From Methylomonas sp. LW13 (lineage in GTDB: Bacteria > Pseudomonadota > Gammaproteobacteria > Methylococcales > Methylomonadaceae), in contig NZ_CP033381.1 in the NCBI RefSeq assembly GCF_016865255.1, positions 3,348,001-3,412,000 of the forward strand: 64,000 bases of DNA, given 5' to 3'. Shown here piece by piece: positions 9,545 to 16,722 of this stretch. The stretch's first letter is position 1. Each line of letters begins with the position of its first letter. Position numbers and translations under genes: made by a program. Below the pieces are notes generated by a model. That model was not told the origin of the DNA. It was given only the letters and a program-made list of their open reading frames with translations, and ran no database searches.

Positions 9545-10762
9545 ATGACACATCAAAAAAACAATCGTATTGCGGTGTTCGTAGACGCCGAAAATGTCAC
9601 GAACTGGATCAAACACGGCGGCGTCAGAATACTGATGGAAGAGCTGAATCAGTTTGGACAGATCATTATCCGTCGCGCATACGGTGTTTGGAGCAAACCG
9701 AATTTGGCCATGCACCAGGCAGCGATCAATCAATCCGGGTTCGAGCTTATCCATTGTTATCATCCTGTGACGGGCAAAAACACAGCGGACATTCAGATGA
9801 CGCTGGATATCATCGAATGCGCATGGGAACTACCGAACATTACCTGCTTTGTGCTGGTCACAGGCGACTCAGACTTTACACCAGTCTTTCGCCGACTTCG
9901 GGAAATGGACAAGGATGTGATTGGCGTTGGCCAGCATTCTACCTTGAGCGAATGCGTGAAGACGTCTTGCACTCGGTTCATTTATACGGACGATGTCATT
10001 AACACGTTGATCGGCAATGAGGCTTCGCCACAGGAGTCCCTACCTCCGCAGCCATTACCGAATTCCCAACCAACCCTTACGCTGGCACAGGCCAATGAGT
10101 TGGTCATTGCCCACTTGAAGGCATCGCCTATACCGATCAATATCGGACAAATCAAGAGTTCTCTCAAGCAGACTGCGGCCGACTTCGACGAAAAACATTT
10201 CGGATTTAAAACGTTCACGGATTACCTAACTGCAAACGACGCCATCGAAATCAGCAAAATCGGCACGGTTAATTTCGCCAGTTTAGCGAAGCCTGCCCAG
10301 TCGATCGAAACAGCCAAAGTCGTCGCAACCGCGGAAGCCTACAAAGCCCTACTGAAAAAATACAATGCACTGCCGGACAATGCCGACACGCTGAAAAAAA
10401 TTTACAAACATGCCGTGGCCTTGAAGGATGTTTATCCTGATCCGGCACAATTCAGAGTGGCTTTATTTGATGTGTGCCATCAGGCTGATCCGAGCATCAC
10501 AAAAACGACCGTGAACAAGGCATTTTCCTATTTTATCGTCATGGGACTGGTTCATACCGAAAAGGCTAAAGGTGGTATCGATTCCGTGCGGGTGAAAAAA
10601 ATGACACTCAAGGACTTTTTATTGAAATCCGACAAGTTGGTCATCGCCAAACTTCTGGAGCTCGGAAAGACCCATGCGTTGGACTTGAAAGCCAAGGAAG
10701 TCAAGAAAATCACGCTGTCAACGATCAGTAAAGACAGCATCAAAAAATTGATTGGGGAATAA
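9545..10762 (+). CDS. NYN-domain (PIN-like) predicted RNase with OST-HTH/LOTUS domain
   Basis: From the ATG at 9545 the protein is 405 residues. It begins with a NYN/LabA-type domain: VFVDAENVTNW near the N-terminus and TGDSDFTPVFRRLRE about 100 residues later carry the acidic residues expected of a PIN-like metal-dependent nuclease. A central segment (about 185-255) resembles OST-HTH/LOTUS, an RNA-binding winged helix, and the C-terminal part may hold another helical domain. NYN+OST-HTH proteins are predicted RNA-processing or degrading enzymes. The frame opens already at 9428, but that extension looks non-homologous. It lies 123 nt after the TPR gene and is possibly cotranscribed. Confidence 0.8.
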   Translation: MTHQKNNRIAVFVDAENVTNWIKHGGVRILMEELNQFGQIIIRRAYGVWSKPNLAMHQAAINQSGFELIHCYHPVTGKNTADIQMTLDIIECAWELPNITCFVLVTGDSDFTPVFRRLREMDKDVIGVGQHSTLSECVKTSCTRFIYTDDVINTLIGNEASPQESLPPQPLPNSQPTLTLAQANELVIAHLKASPIPINIGQIKSSLKQTAADFDEKHFGFKTFTDYLTANDAIEISKIGTVNFASLAKPAQSIETAKVVATAEAYKALLKKYNALPDNADTLKKIYKHAVALKDVYPDPAQFRVALFDVCHQADPSITKTTVNKAFSYFIVMGLVHTEKAKGGIDSVRVKKMTLKDFLLKSDKLVIAKLLELGKTHALDLKAKEVKKITLSTISKDSIKKLIGE

Positions 10763-10995
10763 GACACGATAAACCGGATGGATCAGGCACAACTCGTGCG
10801 TAAATGCCCCCCTTAAATGCAGCTTTTGCTACCATCGGCCACTGATGAAGAAATAGCCATGCAGGAACTGAAAGCGTTGTTAAAACCTCGCATTGCAACT
10901 GGAACATGGCAATGTCGTCAGCGCGTCCAATCACTCTATCCTTGTGGAAATCTTGCCATCGCCACTTGATGGGGTTAATACGCATAGTTTCGACG

Positions 10996-11493
10996 TTATG
11001 CTTCGAGAGAACGGCGTAAATCCTTGATGAGACGGTAAAGGTGGAATGGGTCAGTCGGTGAGGGGACAAAACCAAACCGCTCGTAGAACTGTTTAGCGGG
11101 CTCGTCCTTGGCGTGAACAGCAAAAGCACGAATACCGCCAATGTCGGCAGCCTGCAATGTCCGTAGCATGGCGTCTTTTAATAGGCCGGAACCAATGCGG
11201 CCTTGCCATGGGGTACTTACAGCCAACCGTGCTAACAACATGACGGGAACAGGGTGACGGGCTAAGCCTTTGGTCAAGCGCTCCGGCGCATCGCCAAAGG
11301 CGACTTCGCCCACTACCAGGCTGAAGAAGCCGATGACCTCCTGGTCATGCAGACCGATATAGGTTTGCGAAGCGTTGGCTTGCTGATTGCCTAGCGCATA
11401 GCGAATAAGAAAGCGATCAAGTTCGTCGCGCCCACAGGTAAAGCTATCAACGGGATGATCGCGCCGTAGCTTCTCAATCCGAAACCCCGTCAT
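10996..11493 (-). CDS. GNAT-family acetyltransferase toxin (TacT/AtaT-like)
   Basis: The 165-residue protein has the GNAT fold signature, including the acetyl-CoA-binding WQGRIGSGLL and the late tyrosine in KQFYERFGF. The opening, with FTCGRDELDRFL, is typical of toxins of type II GNAT/DUF1778 modules, which acetylate aminoacyl-tRNA and block translation. It overlaps its antitoxin gene by 4 nt (ATGA), the standard arrangement. It probably stabilises the mobile element. Confidence 0.9.
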   Translation of the reverse strand: MTGFRIEKLRRDHPVDSFTCGRDELDRFLIRYALGNQQANASQTYIGLHDQEVIGFFSLVVGEVAFGDAPERLTKGLARHPVPVMLLARLAVSTPWQGRIGSGLLKDAMLRTLQAADIGGIRAFAVHAKDEPAKQFYERFGFVPSPTDPFHLYRLIKDLRRSLEA

Positions 11494-11780
11494 TCGGTCG
11501 TCGGCAGATCAAAGGGACTCGGCTCGCGGAACAAACGCTGAATCTGGGGCACAACTTGCGGCGGTGCATCGAGTGCGGCCATGAAATGTTCCCATTGCTC
11601 TGCATTAAGTTCAAAGCGTTGTCGCTCGCTAAGCGTTTCGGCGGCGCGTGATAAGGCACTCGCCAATACAAACTGACTGACGGAGCAATGGGCTGCTTGT
11701 GCCGCCGCGCTCAAGGTTTGCTTTGCTTCGGGCGATAATCGCAGGTCAAGTTTGGTGGTGCGTGTCGATTGAGTAGCCAT
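11490..11780 (-). CDS. DUF1778 (TacA-like) antitoxin
   Basis: The start at 11780 is chosen because AGGAGG lies 4 nt upstream; the frame extends to 11798 without support. The protein (96 residues) has the ribbon-helix-helix start TKLDLRLSPEAKQTLSAAA, a DUF1778 hallmark, followed by a tail that would wrap the toxin. Ribbon-helix-helix antitoxins bind their own promoter, so autoregulation with the GNAT toxin is expected. Its stop overlaps the toxin start. Confidence 0.9.
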   Translation of the reverse strand: MATQSTRTTKLDLRLSPEAKQTLSAAAQAAHCSVSQFVLASALSRAAETLSERQRFELNAEQWEHFMAALDAPPQVVPQIQRLFREPSPFDLPTTE

Positions 11781-11904
11781 AATACCTCCTTTGGGCATGG
11801 AAAAGCAGTATAGCCGCCAGACTTTGTCATGACAATAATAAGCTAAACGGTTTACGCAGGATCGACGCGGTAACGAACTCCCTATTTTTTACCCAGTGGT
11901 TGAG

Positions 11905-12549
11905 TCAAATGTGGCTATCACCCTTCTGTGAATCATGATCAAAAGTGGATTCCGGCTCCACATTCAATCCTGATTCCAGTCTAGCAATCCTTAAGTCCTC
12001 CCCATGTCCCTGCTCATGCGCCGCCTGATGCGCATGTCGTTCCATCGTCACTATTTTATTGGCCAGTCGCTGTAATCGCTGCTGCCACTGATAACGGGCC
12101 TCGATGCAATGTTTGTTGGAGATGATCTGGCATAGCCACAAGGTATCCATCACGATCATCAATTGATCCAATAAACGAATCAACTCGACGAATTGCGCAA
12201 TCTGCGGCGAGGCAATCTTCGCAACGAATTCCCTGGGATGCGTGTAGGTGGGCGTTTCAGTGATGCCATTGTCGGCTTTGAGTTTTTCCAGACGCATCTT
12301 TTCCTGCTGCAGCTGCTCCGCGCATTCGGCAATCATCTGACTGACGAGACTCTCGATTTCATCGACCGTTTCCTCCCGGCCGATGATGCGCAGGATCACG
12401 TCGATCGCGTACAAGGACACCATCAGCCGGTGATAGCTATTGCGAATCACGCGAATGGCTTGTTCGCTGTTGATGCTAAACGTACGCTCAAATATCGGGC
12501 GACTGATCGTGTGTCGTTTGCTTTTGGGTTGAACCGGACTTTCTGCCAT
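11905..12549 (-). CDS. AcaB/DUF1845-like protein of integrative conjugative elements
   Basis: The 214-residue all-helical protein shows a pattern I associate with the DUF1845/AcaB family: PTYTHP (about 96), a conserved SPQIAQFVELIRLLDQL stretch, DTLWLCQIIS and a C-terminal basic helix region. AcaB is a transcriptional regulator of IncA/C plasmids; relatives are common in ICEs. Function here is therefore probably regulatory, but this rests on pattern memory, not a search. It is divergent from ssb, with a perfect palindrome in the shared upstream region. Confidence 0.6.
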   Translation of the reverse strand: MAESPVQPKSKRHTISRPIFERTFSINSEQAIRVIRNSYHRLMVSLYAIDVILRIIGREETVDEIESLVSQMIAECAEQLQQEKMRLEKLKADNGITETPTYTHPREFVAKIASPQIAQFVELIRLLDQLMIVMDTLWLCQIISNKHCIEARYQWQQRLQRLANKIVTMERHAHQAAHEQGHGEDLRIARLESGLNVEPESTFDHDSQKGDSHI

Positions 12550-12611
12550 GTCAGCACCTGTTTGGGAGGATTAAAGATCGCCCAATCATACGGTGTCTGT
12601 TTCTCATGCCT

Positions 12612-12649
12612 GTTCGCGAAAGCTCGATAATTGTCGAGCTTTCGCGAAC
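12612..12649. promoter_or_regulatory. Perfect 16-bp inverted repeat with 6-nt loop
   Basis: GTTCGCGAAAGCTCGA (12612-12627) is repeated exactly in inverse at 12634-12649, separated by TAATTG. It lies about 60 bp upstream of the AcaB-like gene start and about 275 bp before ssb. No T-run follows on the plus side. It may be an operator, a single-strand initiation or transfer site, or a bidirectional terminator. The structure is seen; the function is unknown. Confidence 0.7.
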
Positions 12650-12713
12650 GACTCTTCGAAAAAATCTGCTCCAATGGCATCACAGTTCATGAGGTGTTTT
12701 ATCTCGTCATGAT

Positions 12714-12791
12714 CCGACTTCGGTCGGCGTTCCGTCTTTAGGCGGCGGCGGTGGTTTCTCATCGGCGTGTCAGGTGCGTCAAGCCTGATGT
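12714..12791 (+). ncRNA. Structured leader element, copy A (four predicted hairpins)
   Basis: This is one of three related elements (others at 16256-16330 and 22409-22487). The predicted stems are CCGAC-TTCG-GTCGG, CCGTC-TTTA-GGCGG, CGGTG/CATCG and TCAGG/CCTGA, with conserved linkers CGTTCCG and GCGTCAAG. Stems change in a compensatory way between copies while the linkers stay constant. It lies about 130 nt upstream of the ssb start. It could act as RNA or as single-stranded DNA; a relation to the STAXI motif is possible but untested. Confidence 0.65.
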
Positions 12792-12809
12792 GATTATTGA
12801 TTGTGTTTA

Positions 12810-12860
12810 CCCTGCCGGGCGTATCGATTCCCCGCAGGGATTCGGCGCTCCGGCATACCC
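12810..12860 (+). promoter_or_regulatory. Hairpin leader upstream of ssb
   Basis: GCCGG (12814-12818) can pair with CCGGC (12850-12854) around an inner hairpin closed by TTCCC/GGGA, while CCCTGC (12810-12815) can alternatively pair with GCAGGG (12834-12839). The mutually exclusive pairings resemble an attenuator. This is the least typical of the leader family: it lacks a T-run and lies further from the start codon. Confidence 0.45.
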
Positions 12861-12923
12861 ATCGCCGCGCCGTTGGGTATTGTTATCGTTGAGTCGGGCG
12901 CGGCCGACAGGAGAAATGTCATC

Positions 12924-13355
12924 ATGGCCAATCGCGGCGTGAACAAAGTCATCTTGCTAGGCCGGCTCGGCGCCGATCCGGAGGTTCGCTACATGCCAAA
13001 CAACGGCGGCAAAGTTGTCGCCGTTCGCTTAGCCACCAGCGAAGTCTGGAACGATCCCAAAAACGGCAAACAGGAGCGGACCGAATGGCATCGGGTGGTG
13101 TTTTTCAAAAAACTCGCCGATACCGCCGAGCAGTATTTGCATAAAGGCAGTCAGATCTACATCGAAGGCCGTTTGCGCACCCAGCAATGGGGCCAAGCGA
13201 ATGACAAACGGTACCGTACCGAAATCACCGCCTTTGAATTGCAGATGCTGGATCGCCCTGCCCCATCAACATCTGGAAATGGTTCATCAACATCAAACTC
13301 AGCACCCGAGGACTCTGATTGGGATGACGACTACAGTGATATGCCCAACCATTAA
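12924..13355 (+). CDS. ssb: Single-stranded DNA-binding protein
   Basis: The ATG at 12924, with AGGAG 11 nt upstream, gives 143 residues starting [20 protein letters not shown], the classic SSB OB-fold opening; the frame extends to 12801 without support. The OB domain (about 1-110) contains [18 protein letters not shown] and [11 protein letters not shown]. The C-terminal tail is acidic but ends DMPNH instead of the usual D-I-P-F, so docking of host partners may be altered. It heads the recombination module and would act with the annealase and exonuclease. Confidence 0.95.
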   Translation: MANRGVNKVILLGRLGADPEVRYMPNNGGKVVAVRLATSEVWNDPKNGKQERTEWHRVVFFKKLADTAEQYLHKGSQIYIEGRLRTQQWGQANDKRYRTEITAFELQMLDRPAPSTSGNGSSTSNSAPEDSDWDDDYSDMPNH

Positions 13356-13431
13356 ACCGCGGAGCGCCGATTACTGGCGTTCGTTGCTTTAAGTTTTCAT
13401 CACCGATCCTTTTCAGGCTTCGGTATTTCAA

Positions 13432-13480
13432 CCCCAAGGGGAATTCCATTCCCCGGCGGGCAATGGCGTTCCCTTTTTTT
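13432..13480 (+). promoter_or_regulatory. Attenuator-like leader upstream of the bet-like gene
   Basis: GGGAA (13439-13443) pairs with TTCCC (13469-13473), CCATT with AATGG inside, capped by CCCCGGCGGG, and seven T follow (13474-13480): a good intrinsic terminator. CCCCAAGGGG (13432-13441) can form a competing small hairpin using the same G-run. The ribosome binding site GAAGGAG begins about 3 nt after the T-run. Confidence 0.65.
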
Positions 13481-13497
13481 ATTGAAGGAGACTCACC

Positions 13498-14544
13498 ATG
13501 AGCCAAAACAACCGTAATACCTTACCCAAAACCCGTGACCTGCCGATGCCGGCTGTTGTGCAACAAAGTTATGGCCTGTCGGAGCAGTCCTGGAAAGTGC
13601 TGACGGAAGTCACCTTTCCCACCGCGAAATCCCCGGAAGCCATTCTGATGGCGCTGGATTATTGCAAGGCTCGCAAACTCGACATCTTCAAAAAGCCGGT
13701 GCATATCGTGCCGATGTGGAGTGCGGCATTGGGCCGCAATGTCGAGACCGTCTGGCCGTCCATCATGGAAATCCAGACCACCGCGTCCCGAACTGGTGTT
13801 TGGGCTGGCATGGATAGACCCGTATGGGGTCCTGATGTCACCAAAACCTTTACCGGGCGCTACAAGGACGACAACGAGCAATGGCAGGAGTCCAGTGTCA
13901 CCGTGACCTTTCCCGAATGGGTCGCCGTGACCGTGTACCGGATCGTCGGCGGTAAACGCTGCGCCTTTACCGAGGAAGTCTACTGGCTGGAGGCTTATAG
14001 CACGGCCGGCGGTAAAAACTCGCAAGTGCCCACCGCGATGTGGATCAAACGCCCCAAGGGGCAATTGGCCAAATGCGGTAAAGCGGCGTCTTTGCGTACT
14101 GCCTTTCCAGAGGAATGCGGCTATGCCGCCGAGGAAATGGATGGCAAAACGCTTGATGACATCGCCGACGGTAACGTGATCGATGGCAGTGCTACGCTTG
14201 TGCATGCAGCCGAGGTTGGCAGTGAAGATCAGGTTTGTGGGGACGATGATGCAAACCGCGTCATCGATCTGTCGCAAATCCATCCCAAGGTACAAAAAGC
14301 CGTGGCGGAATTAGTTCGTCGCACTACGGCAGCCGGTGCCTGGAAAGCGGCTTACGACTATGCCAATCAGAAGTTCAAAGGCATGGATCTGACGTTTGCC
14401 TTGGCCGAGTTGGATAAGGTATCGGAGGTTGAACCCAGGACCACACGGGCATTGGGTCAAACTGAAGCTACCGTCATGCCGCCATTGACACCGAAGGAGA
14501 TGGCCATGAATCATGCGCGTCAGACTTTGGGTGCCAACCGTTAG
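13498..14544 (+). CDS. bet: Bet/RecT-type single-strand annealing protein
   Basis: This 348-residue protein resembles the lambda Bet group: ALDYCKARKLDIFKKPVHIV and the later region GQLAKCGKAASLRTAFPEE are characteristic. Such proteins anneal complementary single strands in recombination, working with a 5'-3' exonuclease. Here the exonuclease is two genes downstream and SSB just upstream, the same trio found in SXT/R391 and IncA/C elements. The C-terminal third (after about 240) is less conserved. A GAAGGAG site precedes the start. Confidence 0.88.
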   Translation: MSQNNRNTLPKTRDLPMPAVVQQSYGLSEQSWKVLTEVTFPTAKSPEAILMALDYCKARKLDIFKKPVHIVPMWSAALGRNVETVWPSIMEIQTTASRTGVWAGMDRPVWGPDVTKTFTGRYKDDNEQWQESSVTVTFPEWVAVTVYRIVGGKRCAFTEEVYWLEAYSTAGGKNSQVPTAMWIKRPKGQLAKCGKAASLRTAFPEECGYAAEEMDGKTLDDIADGNVIDGSATLVHAAEVGSEDQVCGDDDANRVIDLSQIHPKVQKAVAELVRRTTAAGAWKAAYDYANQKFKGMDLTFALAELDKVSEVEPRTTRALGQTEATVMPPLTPKEMAMNHARQTLGANR

Positions 14545-14654
14545 TCATATCGCTGGACAGGGCTTTTCCGTTGCTTAATCAGGCTATCGGCTAGGACATT
14601 TTCAATCGGGCGTCTGCTGATTTTCAGCATCCGTCACTTCAACCACAACCCATT

Positions 14655-14705
14655 CAGGGCGTCATGACTCGCCCGTGTGGGGATTCATGACGCTCTGGAT
14701 TTTTT
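14655..14705 (+). promoter_or_regulatory. Terminator-like leader upstream of the 14720 gene
   Basis: CAGGGCGTCATGA (14655-14667) pairs with TCATGACGCTCTG (14685-14697), 13 bp with one G-T, and T6 follows (14700-14705). The loop contains CGCCCGTGTGGGG, which can form its own hairpin. The ribosome binding site GGAGAG begins 6 nt later. This is one of the strongest members of the leader family. Confidence 0.7.
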
Positions 14706-14719
14706 AATAAGGAGAGATC

Positions 14720-15055
14720 ATGAATGCAATCGATCAATCATTGAACCGCGTGCCCTGTCATACCGACTGGCAGCGTTACGATTCACCGACGGTAATTCGC
14801 CGGCATGGCCGCGGCTTTTTAGAGCGTAACTTTAAACCGGGCGTAGTCGTGGCAGAGGTCGACAAACCCTCCAAAGCGGAATTACACAATTTGGTGGAAA
14901 GCTTTGGTGGCTTGGTGTTGCCGACCACGGATGCCGTGTTGTTGCTATTTGCCGATTTCCATTGGGCCAAGCGCTGTGAACAGCATTTAACCCAACGCGG
15001 CGTGCCTTCGTTGCGGTTAGGCTGTCACATTCAGTTGCCGGATGCCTGGCAATGA
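14720..15055 (+). CDS. Hypothetical protein between annealase and exonuclease genes
   Basis: I do not recognise this 111-residue protein. It is soluble, with a stretch GRGFLERNFKPGVVVAEVD and a C-terminal LPDAWQ. The start is supported by GGAGAG 4 nt upstream. Its stop overlaps the exonuclease ATG by 4 nt, so it is translationally coupled to it. Its place inside the recombination trio suggests an accessory role in that process, which is inference. Confidence 0.75.
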   Translation: MNAIDQSLNRVPCHTDWQRYDSPTVIRRHGRGFLERNFKPGVVVAEVDKPSKAELHNLVESFGGLVLPTTDAVLLLFADFHWAKRCEQHLTQRGVPSLRLGCHIQLPDAWQ

Positions 15056-16053
15056 ACGTCATCGACGTTTCGCAACGTTCCGCCGCATGGCGGCACTGGC
15101 GTTCACAAGGTGTCAGTGCCAGCGAAGCGGCCGTCATCATGAATCGTTCGCCGTACAAAAGCCCTTGGCGCCTCTGGGCAGAAAAGATCGGCCTGGTTCT
15201 GGAAGCCAGCCTGGACAACAACCCGTTGATCCGCGCCGGCATTCAGCAAGAGCCCGAGGCCTTGCAACGCTTCGAGGACAAACACGAGTTGATGTTGTTA
15301 CCGTTATGCGGCGAGTCGGAACAGTATCCCTTGATGCGAGCTTCGTTCGACGGCTTGTCCGACGCAAATGAGCCCGTCGAAATCAAATGTCCGCATGAGA
15401 CCACGTTCTTGGATGTGCTGTTGAATCGGGAAGTATCAGCGGCCTATCAGTTGTATTGGTGCCAGGTGCAACAGCAGCTGCTGGTCGCTGAAGCCGAGCG
15501 CGGCTTTTTGTTTTTCTACCACCAAGGCCAGGACGTCGAGTTCGAGATTCAGCGCGATGAGACCTTTCTCACCGAGCTGATCGAGTCCGCGATGGCTTTC
15601 TGGTCGGCGGTCAAATCGAAAAAGGAACCGAGCAAGGATCCAGAACGCGATTTGTACTTACCCAAAGGTGATGCAGAGCAGCAATGGCAACAGCTGGCGG
15701 CGAGTTATCGCAATAGTGCCGTAAAAATCGCTGATTTGAAAGCGGAGTTAAAAACCTTGGAGGATAGTCAAGCGGCCATTGAAAACACGTTGGTGTTGCT
15801 GATGGGCGAATACCTGGCCGCGGAGCATTCCGGGTTGCGCATCAGTCGGTTTCAAAGCCAGGGTGCTATCGATTACAAGGCGGCACTCCAGGCCTTGCAA
15901 CCGGATGTTCTGGCATCGGCGCTTGAAGTCTATCGAAAACCGTCTGCCACGCGAGTCCGCGTGACCTGCCGGGACGACGACGGTAAACATGCCGAAGTGC
16001 CGTTCGATGCGCAGGCTTTGAAAGACCTGGTGGACATGGACTTTTGGTTTTGA
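15052..16053 (+). CDS. exo: YqaJ-type (lambda exonuclease-like) recombinase exonuclease
   Basis: The 333-residue protein starts with the YqaJ-type opening (RSAAWRHWRSQGVSASEAAVIM). The PD-(D/E)XK core is visible as SFDGLSD followed by PVEIKCP, with YQLYWCQVQQQLLV as the late glutamine motif. A coiled-coil stretch spans about 225-265. Together with the Bet-like protein and SSB it would resect and anneal DNA ends. The protein ends VDMDFWF, an acidic aromatic tail shared with two other module proteins. The start overlaps the preceding stop (ATGA). Confidence 0.9.
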   Translation: MNVIDVSQRSAAWRHWRSQGVSASEAAVIMNRSPYKSPWRLWAEKIGLVLEASLDNNPLIRAGIQQEPEALQRFEDKHELMLLPLCGESEQYPLMRASFDGLSDANEPVEIKCPHETTFLDVLLNREVSAAYQLYWCQVQQQLLVAEAERGFLFFYHQGQDVEFEIQRDETFLTELIESAMAFWSAVKSKKEPSKDPERDLYLPKGDAEQQWQQLAASYRNSAVKIADLKAELKTLEDSQAAIENTLVLLMGEYLAAEHSGLRISRFQSQGAIDYKAALQALQPDVLASALEVYRKPSATRVRVTCRDDDGKHAEVPFDAQALKDLVDMDFWF

Positions 16054-16074
16054 GTCTTGATGGTTCGTTTCACG

Positions 16075-16103
16075 ACATCCTGTAACCCTGGTGGTTACGG
16101 GAT
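16075..16103 (+). terminator. Hairpin after the exonuclease gene
   Basis: CATCCTGTAACC and GGTTACGGGATG form a 12-bp stem (one mismatch or wobble) around CTGGT about 20 nt after the exonuclease stop. No strong T-run follows, so termination would be weak, or the hairpin may protect the mRNA end. Confidence 0.45.
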
Positions 16104-16255
16104 GTTCATTGATTGACGTCAGCCGGTCAAGACAGTTGACGCCTGACAACGGATCGAATCATTTCGTTATGGCCTGTCGGTTTTAGGCTGGGCTTTTAAA
16201 AAAGTCCAACCCAAAACCCGCATCGTTCAGGTATTCCTTTCATGGAATCCCGAAT

Positions 16256-16330
16256 CCGGTTGCGACCGGCGTTCCGTTGTTAAGCGGCATGAGCGTTTGC
16301 CTCGTGTGCCAGGTGCGTCAAGCCTGGTGT
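16256..16330 (+). ncRNA. Structured leader element, copy B
   Basis: This copy has stems CCGGT-TGCG-ACCGG, CCGTT-GTTA-AGCGG, ATGAG/CTCGT and CCAGG/CCTGG. Against copies A and C, A-T becomes G-C and C-G becomes T-A in the first stem, and T-A becomes C-G in the last; the loop changes from TTCG to TGCG, still a UNCG-type tetraloop. The linkers CGTTCCG and GTGCGTCAAG are unchanged. It lies about 75 nt upstream of the 16403 start. Confidence 0.65.
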
Positions 16331-16340
16331 TTTTGTTTGT

Positions 16341-16382
16341 CCCGTTGGGGTTCATCACCCTTGCGGGATGGTGCCCCCTTTT
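16341..16382 (+). promoter_or_regulatory. Attenuator-like leader upstream of the 16403 gene
   Basis: CCCGTTGGGG forms a small hairpin whose G-run can instead pair with the CCCC at the end of the element, enclosing a CATCACCC/GGGATGGTG stem; TTTT follows. AAGGAGGT, the ribosome binding site, starts 9 nt later. Confidence 0.55.
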
Positions 16383-16402
16383 CACTTTTGAAGGAGGTCA
16401 TT

Positions 16403-16615
16403 ATGAATCACGACTTTTGGAAAACCTTGCATGGCTGGTTGAACGTTGCGCATAGCGACGACATCCAGGCCAAAAAGCGTTTGCTGCTGGAAATGCATCG
16501 TCAAATCTCGGACCCCGGTTTAAGAAGCGACATTCAGCGCATCCTGCGTTTGATGGATCGGGAGCTGTTGGCCCGCGCCGAATGGGCGATGTACTGCGTA
16601 ATGCAGTTACGTTAA
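16403..16615 (+). CDS. Small hypothetical protein of the recombination module
   Basis: The ATG at 16403 follows a near-perfect AAGGAGGT (16391-16398); the frame extends upstream without support. The 70-residue protein is helical (NHDFWKTLHGWLNVAHSDD, then a basic helix) and I do not recognise it. A terminator follows directly. It may be a small regulator or partner of the AAA+ protein encoded next; that is only inferred from position. Confidence 0.7.
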   Translation: MNHDFWKTLHGWLNVAHSDDIQAKKRLLLEMHRQISDPGLRSDIQRILRLMDRELLARAEWAMYCVMQLR

Positions 16616-16623
16616 TTTTTTCT

Positions 16624-16644
16624 CCCCTGGTTTACCAGGGTTTT
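16624..16644 (+). terminator. Intrinsic terminator after the 16403 gene
   Basis: CCCTGG-TTTA-CCAGGG followed by TTTT lies about 10 nt after the stop codon. Confidence 0.65.
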
Positions 16645-16649
16645 AATCA

Positions 16650-16690
16650 CCCGCTGGGGCTCATTACCCCTCGGGGCCGGTGCGCCCCTT
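16650..16690 (+). promoter_or_regulatory. Hairpin leader upstream of the AAA+ gene
   Basis: CCCGCTGGGG (16650-16659) can form a small hairpin, or its GGGGC can pair with GCCCC (16684-16688) around an inner ACCCC/GGGG stem. It lies about 20 nt before the ribosome binding site GAGGAG. Only a short T-containing stretch follows. Confidence 0.5.
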
Positions 16691-16722
16691 GTCATTTGAG
16701 GCTAGTCCTCGAGGAGCTCACC

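Noticed and set aside
10763-10995. Minus-strand frame downstream of the GNAT toxin
   Set aside because: It overlaps the toxin gene in another frame and shows no recognisable motif.
12801-12923. N-terminal extension of SSB
   Set aside because: The OB fold starts at the ATG at 12924 with its own ribosome site; the extension covers the hairpin leader.
13522-14295. 257-codon minus-strand open frame opposite the bet-like gene
   Set aside because: Antisense shadow of a conserved recombinase gene, with no ribosome binding site.
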